From assembly GCF_003471165.1 (NCBI RefSeq), contig NZ_QRIL01000018.1:1-25294 (forward strand): a stretch of DNA of 25,294 nucleotides, given 5' to 3'. The stretch is from Ruminococcus sp. AM22-13 (lineage in GTDB: Bacteria > Bacillota > Clostridia > Lachnospirales > Lachnospiraceae). How positions within the stretch are numbered: the first letter of the stretch is position 1; every line of letters begins with the position of its first letter. The translations under genes and the position numbers were made by a program. Under the pieces are notes generated by a model. It saw nothing but the letters and a program-made list of their open reading frames with translations, did no database searches and was not told where the DNA came from. Below are positions 16,209 to 23,460 of the stretch, one piece after another.

Positions 16209-16958
16209 ATGGCAAGAAAGAAAATTATCGCTGGTAACTGGAAAATGAACATGACACCAAGCGAAGCCGTTAAATTAGTAGAAACATTAAAACCATTAGT
16301 AGTAAATGACGAAGTAGATGTAGTATTCTGCGTACCTGCAATCGACATTGTCCCGGTTGTAGAGGCTGCTAAAGGAACAAACATCCAGGTTGGTGCTGAG
16401 AATATGTACTTTGAAGAAAAAGGTGCATACACAGGAGAGATTTCCCCTGCAATGCTCGTAGACGCTGGTGTTAAATATGTTGTTCTCGGACATTCCGAAA
16501 GAAGAGAATACTTCGGAGAAACAAACGAAGACGTTAACAAGAAAATCCTTAAAGCTTTCGAACATGGAATCACACCAATCATGTGCTGTGGCGAAACTCT
16601 TACTCAGAGAGAGCAGGGCGTGACAATGGATTTCATCCGTCAGCAGGTTAAAGTTGGTTTCCAGGGCGTTACAGCAGATCAGGCTAAGACAGCAGTTATC
16701 GCTTATGAGCCAATCTGGGCTATTGGAACAGGTAAAACAGCTACTACTGAGCAGGCTCAGGAAGTATGCGCTGGTATCCGTGCATGCATCGCTGAAATCT
16801 ATGATGAAGCAACAGCAGAAGCAATCCGTATTCAGTACGGCGGATCTGTAAATCCTGCAACAGCTCCTGACTTATTCGTTCAGAATGATATCGATGGCGG
16901 CCTTGTTGGTGGAGCTTCCCTGAAAGCTGATTTCGGTAAGATCGTAAACTACAAATAA
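16209..16958 (+). CDS. tpiA: Triosephosphate isomerase
   Basis: A 249-residue TIM barrel that interconverts dihydroxyacetone phosphate and glyceraldehyde 3-phosphate. Active-site residues visible: N10 and K12 (AGNWKMN), H95 (VLGHSERR), E167 ([12 protein letters not shown]), and the phosphate-binding end YGGSVNP and [15 protein letters not shown] stands before ATG 16209, 29 bases after pgk. Two terminators follow, so it closes the glycolytic unit. Confidence 0.97.
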   Translation: MARKKIIAGNWKMNMTPSEAVKLVETLKPLVVNDEVDVVFCVPAIDIVPVVEAAKGTNIQVGAENMYFEEKGAYTGEISPAMLVDAGVKYVVLGHSERREYFGETNEDVNKKILKAFEHGITPIMCCGETLTQREQGVTMDFIRQQVKVGFQGVTADQAKTAVIAYEPIWAIGTGKTATTEQAQEVCAGIRACIAEIYDEATAEAIRIQYGGSVNPATAPDLFVQNDIDGGLVGGASLKADFGKIVNYK

Positions 16959-17010
16959 GAATAAAAATTTAAAACTGATTATAAATAGATAATCTTTGTG
17001 TCCAAACAGA

Positions 17011-17050
17011 AGACACCCTGTCCGCTTCAGTTGTCAGGGTGTCTGTTTTT
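17011..17050 (+). terminator. First terminator after tpiA
   Basis: Perfect arms AGACACCCTG (17011-17020) and CAGGGTGTCT (17035-17044) with the tail GTTTTT. Confidence 0.88.
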
Positions 17051-17071
17051 ATCTATTATTTAAACAAAAAT

Positions 17072-17103
17072 AAAGAGTAGTTTTTGTGAAACTACTCTTT
17101 TCA
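17072..17103 (+). terminator. Second terminator after tpiA
   Basis: Perfect 12-base arms AAAGAGTAGTTT (17072-17083) and AAACTACTCTTT (17089-17100) around TTGTG. A-rich before and T-rich after, so it could work in both directions. Tandem terminators are common behind very strongly transcribed genes. Confidence 0.85.
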
Positions 17104-17140
17104 TCTTATAGTGTATTATTTTTTATCTGGTGTGAAAACA

Positions 17141-17278
17141 TCTTTTGTACTTTGGAAAAATATCTTTTGTATTTTGGAGAATAAATCTTTTGTATCTCTT
17201 TAATCTGAATTTTAAATATTTATCTTTTGTATTTCTACTACCGATCCGTCGGTGCTTTCCAAATCTGTCTCTTTTGTA
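17141..17278. repeat. Five-copy TCTTTTGTA direct-repeat array
   Basis: Identical 9-mers start at 17141, 17163, 17186, 17223 and 17270, spaced 22, 23, 37 and 47 bases. Copies 1 and 2 share more: ATCTTTTGTA(C/T)TTTGGA(A/G)A. On the minus strand the unit reads TACAAAAGA. The first two spacings are close to two helical turns, which would suit a protein binding on one face of the DNA. Confidence 0.65.
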
Positions 17279-17571
17279 CATACGAAGTATAGCATATTTT
17301 TCTACATTCGTCTACAGAATTCAACAGGAATCTGTTAAAAACATTTCGACAATAACTTCTATTATTCGACATTCTGTTGAATGAATAAAGTCAGTATAGC
17401 CGGTTATGCCTATATATTTAACTGTTATTTTACAAAAAACTGATAGTATAAGAACTATAAATATGATATTATAGTAATAATTTAGTTTATACTAAAAATG
17501 TTTTGAAAAAACATTCTAAACTGTTTGCGATAATGGAATTGCTGTAGATTTATATATCTTAGGGAGGGTGT

Positions 17572-17628
17572 ATGGGAATACTGGGTGTTAAGGTGAAAAT
17601 CATCGGTGAACAGCTGGAAAGCAAATAA
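17572..17628 (+). CDS. Possible 18-residue small peptide
   Basis: ATG 17572 opens an 18-codon frame, MGILGVKVKIIGEQLESK, ending at TAA 17626-17628. It is preceded by the strong ribosome-site-like AGGGAGGG (17561-17568) with a short spacer. The peptide has a hydrophobic start and an amphipathic, charged end. I do not recognise it. It lies 106 bases before rlmD and just before that gene's predicted promoter. It may be a leader peptide, a remnant of a lost gene, or chance. Confidence 0.25.
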   Translation: MGILGVKVKIIGEQLESK

Positions 17629-17642
17629 TTGAAGCTATCTGA

Positions 17643-17671
17643 TTGCATGAACCTGTTTTCACTGTTATAAT
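17643..17671 (+). promoter_or_regulatory. Predicted promoter of the rlmD-type gene
   Basis: A perfect -10 TATAAT (17666-17671) with a poor -35 TTGCAT (17643-17648) at 17 bases. Start near 17678. An imperfect CTGTTTTC/GAAAACAG pair lies around it. Confidence 0.45.
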
Positions 17672-17734
17672 GTAAAAATATGTAGAAAACAGACAGTAAA
17701 CAATAAGTGAAAATAGAAAGCAGGTCAGAGTTTC

Positions 17735-18895
17735 ATGGAAGAAAAAATAAAAAAATGTAGTGTATCAAAAAAATGTGGAAGTTGTCAGTATCAGGGGGTT
17801 CCCTATAAAGAACAGCTTGTAGCGAAACAGAAGAAGATGAGCAAACTCCTGAAGAAATTTGGAAATGTAAAACCAATTATCGGCATGGAGGATCCTTTTT
17901 ATTATAGAAATAAAGTCCATGCAGTATTTGACAGAGACAGAAAAGGAAATATCATCTGCGGAACATATGAGGCGAAAACGCATAAAGTAGTCCCAGTGGA
18001 AGACTGCATGATCGAAGATAAGATCAGTCAGGAGATTATTCGCACAATCCGTGATATGCTGAAATCTTTTAAAATAAAAACTTATGATGAGGATACGGGA
18101 TATGGACTTTTACGCCATGTCCTGGTAAGAAGAGGATTTGCAACAAATGAAATTATGGTAGTTCTCGTTGTAGGATCTCCGGTTTTCCCTTCGAAAAATA
18201 ATTTTGTAAAAGCCCTGCGGAAAAAATATCCGCAGATTACTACAGTGGTATTGAACGTTAATGACAAGAAAACCAGTATGGTACTGGGTGAACGTGACAT
18301 AGTCATTTATGGAAAAGGTTTTATCAGGGATACACTCTGTGGATGTTCTTTCCGCATCTCTCCGCAGTCCTTTTATCAGGTGAATCCTGTGCAGACAGAA
18401 ATTCTGTACAAGACAGCAATCGAATATGCGGGTCTGGGACGAAAAGAAACCGTAATCGATGCATATTGTGGAATTGGTACGATCGGATTGGTAGCGGCGA
18501 AAAGAGCGAAAAATGTTATTGGAGTAGAATTAAATTCGGATGCAGTCCATGATGCCAGAATCAATGCCAGAGAAAATAAGATTACCAATGCGCATTTTTA
18601 CCAGGGTGATGCAGGGGAATTTATGGAAAAAATGGCAGAGAATGGAGAGTGTGCAGACGTTGTATTTATGGATCCGCCACGTACGGGAAGTGATAAGAAG
18701 TTCATGTCTTCCGTAATTAAACTTGGACCGTCCAGAATCGTCTATATATCCTGTGGTCCGGAAACACTTGCCAGAGATTTGGAGTATCTTACAAAATATG
18801 GTTATGAAGTAAGAAAAATACAGCCTGTAGATATGTTCAGTTTTACAGATCACTGCGAAAATGTTTGTCTTTTGACAAAGAAATTCACAAAATAA
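17735..18895 (+). CDS. rlmD: 23S rRNA (uracil-C5)-methyltransferase, RlmD/RumA family
   Basis: A 386-residue SAM-dependent RNA m5U methyltransferase. An N-terminal iron-sulfur cluster is indicated by C8, C14, C17 and C91 (CSVSKKCGSC ... VEDC). The SAM fold follows: SPQSFYQVNP (Q211), VIDAYCGIGTIGL, VIGVELN, FMDPPRTG (D313), and the catalytic C340 in YISCGPETLARDL, then QPVDMFSFTDHCENV. No N-terminal TRAM domain is present, which explains why it is shorter than E. coli RlmD. RlmD modifies U1939 (E. coli numbering); Bacillus has a dual-site homologue (RlmCD) and the exact target here cannot be told. The ribosome site before 17735 is weak. A GNAT gene follows after 64 bases and may share its transcript. 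Confidence 0.88.
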   Translation: MEEKIKKCSVSKKCGSCQYQGVPYKEQLVAKQKKMSKLLKKFGNVKPIIGMEDPFYYRNKVHAVFDRDRKGNIICGTYEAKTHKVVPVEDCMIEDKISQEIIRTIRDMLKSFKIKTYDEDTGYGLLRHVLVRRGFATNEIMVVLVVGSPVFPSKNNFVKALRKKYPQITTVVLNVNDKKTSMVLGERDIVIYGKGFIRDTLCGCSFRISPQSFYQVNPVQTEILYKTAIEYAGLGRKETVIDAYCGIGTIGLVAAKRAKNVIGVELNSDAVHDARINARENKITNAHFYQGDAGEFMEKMAENGECADVVFMDPPRTGSDKKFMSSVIKLGPSRIVYISCGPETLARDLEYLTKYGYEVRKIQPVDMFSFTDHCENVCLLTKKFTK

Positions 18896-18959
18896 ATATT
18901 ATAAATTCGATACATCATAAAGCATACTATAGGATACGAAGTAAAGGTGGGAGTGATTT

Positions 18960-19433
18960 ATGGAAATAAAAAAAGCATCTATGCAAGACTTGGAACAGAT
19001 TATGCATGTTTATAAAAACGCAAGGAAATTTATGTGCGAAAATGGAAATGAAGAACAATGGGGAGATGATTATCCTTCGACAGAATTGATAAGGGAAGAT
19101 ATAGATAAGATGTATCTTTGTATTTCAGAGGAACAGATTGCCTGTGTCTTCTACTATGCAGTAGAAGAGGATGAGGACTATAGAGAAATCAACGGGAAAT
19201 GGTTAAATGAAAAGCCTTATGCAGTAGTTCACAGAGTGGCATCTACAGGAATCGTAAAAGGTGCGGCATCTTACTGCCTTGACTGGGTGTATACTCAGTT
19301 CCCTAATATTCGAATGGACACGTATAAAGACAATATCCCCATGCAAAAACTGCTGGAAAAATGTGGATTTCAATATTGTGGTTCATTTGAACGCCTGGGA
19401 ACAGACAAATGGATGGCATATCATAAAGAATAA
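18960..19433 (+). CDS. GNAT-family N-acetyltransferase
   Basis: A 157-residue single-domain GNAT protein. The fold is apparent from the start IKKASMQDLEQIMHVYKNARKFM, the central strand VHRVASTGIVKGAASYCLDWV (acetyl-CoA binding region, with GIVKGA in place of the classical RGxGxG/A loop), and the end MDTYKDNIPMQKLLEKCGFQYCGSF typical of family members. The residues ENGNEEQWGDDYPS near 25-38 are common in this subgroup. The substrate is unknown. A good ribosome site GGTGGGAG precedes ATG 18960. A terminator shared with the opposing FAD gene follows. Confidence 0.85.
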   Translation: MEIKKASMQDLEQIMHVYKNARKFMCENGNEEQWGDDYPSTELIREDIDKMYLCISEEQIACVFYYAVEEDEDYREINGKWLNEKPYAVVHRVASTGIVKGAASYCLDWVYTQFPNIRMDTYKDNIPMQKLLEKCGFQYCGSFERLGTDKWMAYHKE

Positions 19434-19453
19434 AAAGAAAACATAGGTAAATA

Positions 19454-19540
19454 AAAAAACAGGATCATTTTGGACAGGATGTTTCTCCTACTGATTTATA
19501 GTAAAAGCGGGAGATTTCCTCAAAATAATCCTGTTTTTTA
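19454..19540. terminator. Long bidirectional terminator after the GNAT gene
   Basis: Arms 19454-19472 (AAAAAACAGGATCATTTTG) and 19521-19539 pair with a single mismatch; an A-run opens and a T-run closes it. The roughly 48-base interior carries GGAGA/TCTCC-like pairing. It can stop transcripts from both the GNAT gene and the converging FAD gene. Confidence 0.8.
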
Positions 19541-19546
19541 TTGAAT

Positions 19547-19637
19547 CAGGTAAGTTACGCCATCCTTTTTTAAACAAATTAAGGAAATTCCCTGCTTTAA
19601 TTGCGAAAAGCAATAAGCAGCAAGGGAGACTTACCTG
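19547..19637. repeat. Palindromic dispersed element, copy 2
   Basis: The outer ends CAGGTAAGT (19547-19555) and ACTTACCTG (19629-19637) are perfect inverted repeats. Inside, CTGCTT-TA-ATTGC and GCAAT-AAGCAG (19592-19620) form a hairpin with a GAAAA-type loop. Positions 19590-19620 match the reverse complement of 949-979 in 30 of 31 bases. A roughly 30-base stretch (19557-19588) is unlike copy 1, so copies share the core and ends but not the whole length. Confidence 0.8.
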
Positions 19638-19658
19638 TATATTTTTATTAGAGAAAAA

Positions 19659-21029
19659 TTACATATTTTCAGTAATCTGACGTGCTACATAAACACCGCT
19701 TGCAGAAGCGTGAGACAAGGAATGAGTTACGCCACTTCCGTCACCGATAATATATAATCCTTTGTATCTGCTTTCCAGATTTTCATCAATCTCAACTTCC
19801 ATGTTATAGAATTTAACTTCCACACCATAAAGAAGAGTATCATCATTTGCTGTTCCCGGAGCAATTTTGTCCAGAGCATAGATCATTTCGATGATTCCGT
19901 CAAGAATACGTTTTGGAAGAACGAGGCTTAAATCGCCAGGAGTAGCTGCAAGAGTAGGACGTACCATACCCTCTTCAATACGGGCAACAGTGCTTCTTCT
20001 TCCACGTACTAAATCGCCGAAACGCTGTACGATTACACCACCACCAAGCATATTGGAAAGACGGGCGATACTTTCGCCGTATCCGTTACTGTCCTTAAAT
20101 GGCTCGGAGAAGTGCTTAGCAACTAACAGCGCAAAGTTTGTGTTCTCTGTCTGTTTGGAGGGATCTTCATAGCTGTGTCCATTAGCTGTAACGATGCCGT
20201 TGGTGTTTTCGTTTACAACGATACCGTAAGGATTCATACAGAAAGTTCTTACATTATCTTCGAATTTCTCTGTTCTGTAAACAATTTTACTCTCGTAAAG
20301 TTCATCTGTCAGGTGGGAGAAAATAACAGCTGGAAGCTCCACGCGGACACCGAGATCCACGCGGTTAGATTTAGTAGGGATATCAAGATCTTTACAGACC
20401 TGTTCCATCCATTTACTTCCGCTTCTGCCGACAGATACGATACATTTACTGCAGTCAGTTGTGCTGTCTTTGGTAACGATACGATAACCGTTATCCAGAA
20501 GTTCCAAGCGCTCTACAGGAGTGTTGAAATAGAAATCTACATGTTCTTTTAATTTGGCATATAAATTTTCCAGAACTACATAGTTAATATCTGTTCCGAG
20601 ATGACGAACGGAAGCATCCAGCAATTTTAATTTATTTTGCATGCAAAGCTTTTTAAATTTAGTTCCTGCGGTAGAATACATTTTTGTGTCCTGACCGCCG
20701 TAGGCAACATTGATCTCATCTACATAACGCATGAGCTCAAGAGCTTCTTTCTTTCCGATATGTTCATAGAGTGTTCCGCCAAAGTCATTGGTGATATTGT
20801 ATTTACCATCAGAGAATGCACCGGCACCGCCGAAACCGCTCATGATAGCGCAGGTCTTACATTTGATGCAGGTTTTTACCTTATTACCATCGATAGGGCA
20901 ATGTCTTTTGTCCAATGGATTTCCTTCTTCAAAAACAGCAATCTTGAGATTTTTATTCTGTTTCATCAATTCATAGGCAGAAAAAATGCCGCCAGGTCCG
21001 GCGCCAATGATTACTACGTCATATTTCAT
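19659..21029 (-). CDS. FAD-dependent dehydrogenase of the COG2509 type
   Basis: A 456-residue flavoprotein. The N-terminal Rossmann motif VVIIGAGPGGIFSAYEL (GAGPGG, residues 9-14) binds FAD; a C-terminal GDGSGVTHSLSHASASGVYVA is the second FAD contact. Between residues 44 and 60 four cysteines (C44, C54, C57, C60; CPIDG...CIKCKTC) precede SGFGGAGAFSDGKYN, a combination typical of uncharacterised COG2509 proteins and suggestive of an iron-sulfur or metal site. The frame extends upstream to 21086, but ATG 21029 is chosen because the protein then starts directly with the FAD motif, with AAAGGA about 11 bases ahead. Substrate and partner are unknown. It is a single gene with the opposing GNAT gene downstream. 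A perfect palindrome CCTGAGCTCAGG (21058-21069) lies in its leader. Confidence 0.85.
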   Translation of the reverse strand: MKYDVVIIGAGPGGIFSAYELMKQNKNLKIAVFEEGNPLDKRHCPIDGNKVKTCIKCKTCAIMSGFGGAGAFSDGKYNITNDFGGTLYEHIGKKEALELMRYVDEINVAYGGQDTKMYSTAGTKFKKLCMQNKLKLLDASVRHLGTDINYVVLENLYAKLKEHVDFYFNTPVERLELLDNGYRIVTKDSTTDCSKCIVSVGRSGSKWMEQVCKDLDIPTKSNRVDLGVRVELPAVIFSHLTDELYESKIVYRTEKFEDNVRTFCMNPYGIVVNENTNGIVTANGHSYEDPSKQTENTNFALLVAKHFSEPFKDSNGYGESIARLSNMLGGGVIVQRFGDLVRGRRSTVARIEEGMVRPTLAATPGDLSLVLPKRILDGIIEMIYALDKIAPGTANDDTLLYGVEVKFYNMEVEIDENLESRYKGLYIIGDGSGVTHSLSHASASGVYVARQITENM

Positions 21030-21286
21030 ATATATTACAATCCTTTCACGTGATTTTCCTGAGCTCAGGTATGTTGGTTTGCGCATTACTTTACTCGATA
21101 AAAGTATAACACAAATTGAGCGAAAAATCTTTTATTTTTTATGAATGATTTATAGATTAGATTTATAAATAAGGAAGAAAAATAAACATTCTATTGAGTC
21201 TTTTCTCTGCAATAAATTAATGAAGAACAAAATGTTCTTTGCGAATTCAGATACATAAACAGAAAATCTTATATTATAAATCTGAA
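21030..21286. other. Spacer between the FAD gene and the small XRE gene
   Basis: AT-rich spacer with no gene. It holds CCTGAGCTCAGG (21058-21069) near the FAD gene start, a TATACT on the minus strand (about 21104-21109) that may be its -10, an AAGAAC/GTTCTT hairpin (about 21221-21237), and a perfect 9-base inverted repeat AATTCAGAT/ATCTGAATT (21244-21252, 21280-21288) overlapping the XRE stop codon and probably acting as that gene's 3' hairpin. Confidence 0.5.
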
Positions 21287-21508
21287 TTATTGTTCTTTGG
21301 ATTCAGTCTCATCCGGAATATGTTCCACAATATCTCCAAAATCGCATTTGAGTATAGAACATAAAATATCAAGACTGCGAATCTCTACATTTTCATTATG
21401 GCGGAGTTTATCCAGAAAAGAAGTACTGATGCCATAACGCGTATACAGAGCGTATTGACTGATTCCGCGCTCTTTCATAGTTTTCCATAATTTCCTATAA
21501 CTTATCAT
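21287..21508 (-). CDS. Small XRE-family (Cro/CI-like) helix-turn-helix regulator
   Basis: A 73-residue protein that is almost entirely one HTH_3 domain: ISYRKLWKTMKERGISQYALYTRYGISTSFLDKLRHNENVEIRSLDILCSILKCDFGDIVE, with recognition helix near STSFLDKLRHN. A longer frame with a TTG start exists, but ATG 21508 gives the usual length and begins at the family's standard MISYxKLW. The ribosome site is weak (GGACGG). It is divergent from a small membrane protein gene 104 bases away, and the gap holds a perfect 20-base palindrome, so it probably regulates that gene, itself, or both. There is no sensor or enzyme domain. Stand-alone regulators of this size are common in Clostridia and their signals are unknown. 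Confidence 0.85.
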   Translation of the reverse strand: MISYRKLWKTMKERGISQYALYTRYGISTSFLDKLRHNENVEIRSLDILCSILKCDFGDIVEHIPDETESKEQ

Positions 21509-21533
21509 ATTGTAATAACCGTCCAATTTGTTC

Positions 21534-21562
21534 TTGATTACTATCTATTATCGGGTTAAAAT
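21534..21562 (+). promoter_or_regulatory. Predicted promoter of the small membrane protein gene
   Basis: -35 TTGATT (21534-21539), a 17-base spacer and -10 TAAAAT (21557-21562). Start near 21569 places the palindrome at 21575-21594 at about +6 to +25. Confidence 0.6.
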
Positions 21563-21574
21563 GAATGTTATAAC

Positions 21575-21594
21575 AGTGTCGTTATAACGACACT
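21575..21594. promoter_or_regulatory. Perfect 20-base palindrome, candidate operator
   Basis: AGTGTCGTTA followed by its exact reverse complement TAACGACACT. GTTATAAC occurs at its centre (21581-21588) and once more just upstream (21567-21574), 14 bases apart. It lies directly downstream of the predicted promoter and between the divergent XRE and membrane-protein genes, the position expected for a repressor site. It could also be read as a hairpin in RNA, but there is no T-run. Confidence 0.7.
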
Positions 21595-21612
21595 ATAAGA
21601 GGGAAAGTGATA

Positions 21613-21876
21613 ATGATGAAGTTGATTAAAAAGATAACTACGGAAATTTGTATGGCTGTATTATCAGCGGCAATGTATTATTGTTTTCTGAACGGAGCTC
21701 CGCATCAGGGAACAGAGAGACTGTTTTATATGATCCTGGCAGGCATTTTCTGCGTTTCAGTCTGGGCGGCAGTGATGACAACAATTTGGTATATAAAATG
21801 GCTTCGCAAAAAGAAAACAGAACTCGAAAACATGGTGGAGATTTTGCTTAAAAACGCAGACAAACTTGACAAATAG
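21613..21876 (+). CDS. Small two-helix membrane protein, unknown function
   Basis: An 87-residue protein I do not recognise. Two hydrophobic segments lie at about residues 10-28 and 37-59, followed by a basic stretch (KWLRKKK) and a short amphipathic, probably coiled-coil tail (TELENMVEILLKNADKLDK). The positive-inside pattern suggests both ends are cytoplasmic. Starts at GTG 21607, ATG 21613 and ATG 21616 are possible; 21613 is preferred for its spacing from GAGGGA (21600-21605). The gene is divergent from the XRE regulator and its end overlaps the predicted promoter of hom, so hom may be influenced by transcription from here. Confidence 0.65.
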   Translation: MMKLIKKITTEICMAVLSAAMYYCFLNGAPHQGTERLFYMILAGIFCVSVWAAVMTTIWYIKWLRKKKTELENMVEILLKNADKLDK

Positions 21877-21894
21877 CCGATTCTGCCCTAGTAT
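21866..21894 (+). promoter_or_regulatory. Predicted promoter of hom
   Basis: A perfect -35 TTGACA (21866-21871) inside the last codons of the small membrane protein gene, a 17-base spacer and -10 TAGTAT (21889-21894). TATAAA at 21892-21897 is an alternative -10. The leader would be short, about 30 bases. Confidence 0.6.
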
Positions 21895-21929
21895 AAAAAT
21901 CAACGAATAAGAAAGGGGAATCCTGTGAA

Positions 21930-23225
21930 ATGAGTGAAAAAGTCATCAAAGCCGCACTGTTAGGATTTGGAACAGTAGGAACAGGTGTATATAAGGTACT
22001 GAAGAATCAGGAAGAAGAAATGACAGCTAAAATTGGCTGTAAAGTTGAAATCAAGAAAATCCTTGTCAGAAATATAGAAAAAGCAGCAGCTAAACTTGAA
22101 GATACCTCTATGCTTACCAGTCAGTGGGACGAAATCGTAAATGATCCGGAGATTGAGATCATTATTGAGCTGATCGGGGGAATCAACCCTGCCAGGGAAT
22201 ACATTCTCTCTGCGTTAAAAGCAGGAAAGCATGTAGTATCAGCAAATAAAGACCTGATCGCGGTTCATGGACATGAGCTTCTGGAAGCGGCACATGAGAA
22301 TAAAGTAGACTTTTTATTTGAGGCAGCAGTAGCTGGAGGAATTCCGATTATCAGACCATTGAAACAGTGTCTGGCAGGAAACCATATGACAGAAGTTATG
22401 GGTATTGTGAACGGAACTACCAACTTTATTCTTACAAAGATGACTCAGGAAGGCATGGAATTTAAGGATGCCCTGGCACTTGCCACAGAACTTGGATATG
22501 CGGAAGCTGACCCTACCGCAGATATTGAAGGCCTTGATGCCGGACGTAAGGTGGCAATTCTTGCTTCCGTAGCATTTAATTCACGTGTCGTATTCAATGA
22601 TGTTTATACAGAAGGAATTGCCAAGATTACTTCTAAGGATATTAATTATGCAAAAGAAATGGGACGTGATATCAAGCTTCTCGGTGTTGCCAGAAATGAA
22701 GAGGATGGAATCGAAGCCTATGTATGCCCGATGCTGATTCCAAGTTCTCATCCGCTTGCAACTGTAAATGACTCATACAATGCTGTATTTGTTCATGGAG
22801 ATGCAGTAGAAGATGCCATGTTCTTCGGAAGAGGAGCAGGAGAACTTCCTACAGCAAGTGCAGTAGTAGGTGATGTATTTGACATTGTAAGAAATATCCT
22901 GATCGGCTGCTGTGGCAGAATCGGATGCACCTGTTATAAAGAGATTCCGGTTAAGAAGATGGAAGATACACATAACCGATACTTTATCCGCCTTAAAGTA
23001 GAAGACCGCTGTGGTGTTCTGGCCGAAATGACGGCAATATTTGCAAAATATCAGGTAAGTGTGGCACAGATTATTCAGAAGGACACCAAGGTAGAAGGCT
23101 GTGCGGAAGTAGTTGTGATCACTGAGAAAGTAAGAGAAGGTGATTTCAGAACTGCAATCGAGGAACTGAGAAACAGAGATTCTGTAAGAAAGATTTCTAC
23201 AATCATTCGTGTTTACGGAAAATAA
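21930..23225 (+). CDS. hom: Homoserine dehydrogenase with C-terminal ACT domain
   Basis: A 431-residue monofunctional homoserine dehydrogenase that reduces aspartate semialdehyde to homoserine, the branch to threonine and methionine. The N-terminal Rossmann motif is LLGFGTVGTGVYKVL (residues 10-24); VVSANKDLIAVHG carries K107; NGTTNFILTKM and AEADPTADIEGLDAGRKVAIL hold the substrate-binding and catalytic Asp/Lys (K207). Residues about 350-428 form an ACT domain (RCGVLAEMTAIFAKYQVSVAQIIQ), usually the threonine feedback site. There is no aspartokinase fusion. The start ATG 21930 follows AAAGGGG with a rather long spacer. thrB or other pathway genes are not adjacent; gpmI follows with its own promoter. 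Confidence 0.95.
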   Translation: MSEKVIKAALLGFGTVGTGVYKVLKNQEEEMTAKIGCKVEIKKILVRNIEKAAAKLEDTSMLTSQWDEIVNDPEIEIIIELIGGINPAREYILSALKAGKHVVSANKDLIAVHGHELLEAAHENKVDFLFEAAVAGGIPIIRPLKQCLAGNHMTEVMGIVNGTTNFILTKMTQEGMEFKDALALATELGYAEADPTADIEGLDAGRKVAILASVAFNSRVVFNDVYTEGIAKITSKDINYAKEMGRDIKLLGVARNEEDGIEAYVCPMLIPSSHPLATVNDSYNAVFVHGDAVEDAMFFGRGAGELPTASAVVGDVFDIVRNILIGCCGRIGCTCYKEIPVKKMEDTHNRYFIRLKVEDRCGVLAEMTAIFAKYQVSVAQIIQKDTKVEGCAEVVVITEKVREGDFRTAIEELRNRDSVRKISTIIRVYGK

Positions 23226-23359
23226 GATATCGTTTATTGTTATAAACTGCGAAGTAGTTATTCAATACAGAGATGCGCAAAAAAGCAGATTATGAATATC
23301 CACTTAATAAGTTGGTAAAACGAAATTAAATAAAGAAGCCAAATACATAAAAAAAAGAA

Positions 23360-23387
23360 TTGAAAAATCCTGAAATTTTGATACTAT
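23360..23387 (+). promoter_or_regulatory. Predicted promoter of gpmI
   Basis: -35 TTGAAA (23360-23365), a 16-base spacer and -10 TACTAT (23382-23387). The start near 23394 would give a leader of about 145 bases that contains the inverted repeat at 23461-23506. Confidence 0.45.
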
Positions 23388-23460
23388 ATAAAGAGGGCAC
23401 AAAAGCGTGTTATCAGGCATGCAATGAACGATAAAGTGCATCTGTATATAAAAATTTCAG

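Larger units (their letters stand above)
17104..17642. other. Long AT-rich spacer with a repeated 9-mer and nested inverted repeats
   Basis: No conserved gene is visible between the tpiA terminators and rlmD. The spacer holds five copies of TCTTTTGTA (17141, 17163, 17186, 17223, 17270), the short palindrome ACCGA-TCCG-TCGGT (17240-17253), a 9-base inverted repeat ATTCAACAG/CTGTTGAAT (17319-17327 and 17374-17382), and TTTAGT-TTAT-ACTAAA (about 17481-17496). A possible 18-codon frame lies at its right end (17572-17628). Confidence 0.7.

Noticed and set aside
17141..17278. CRISPR array or tandem satellite
   Set aside because: Only nine bases are shared, spacing is irregular (22 to 47), and there is no conserved palindrome in the unit or cas gene in the window.
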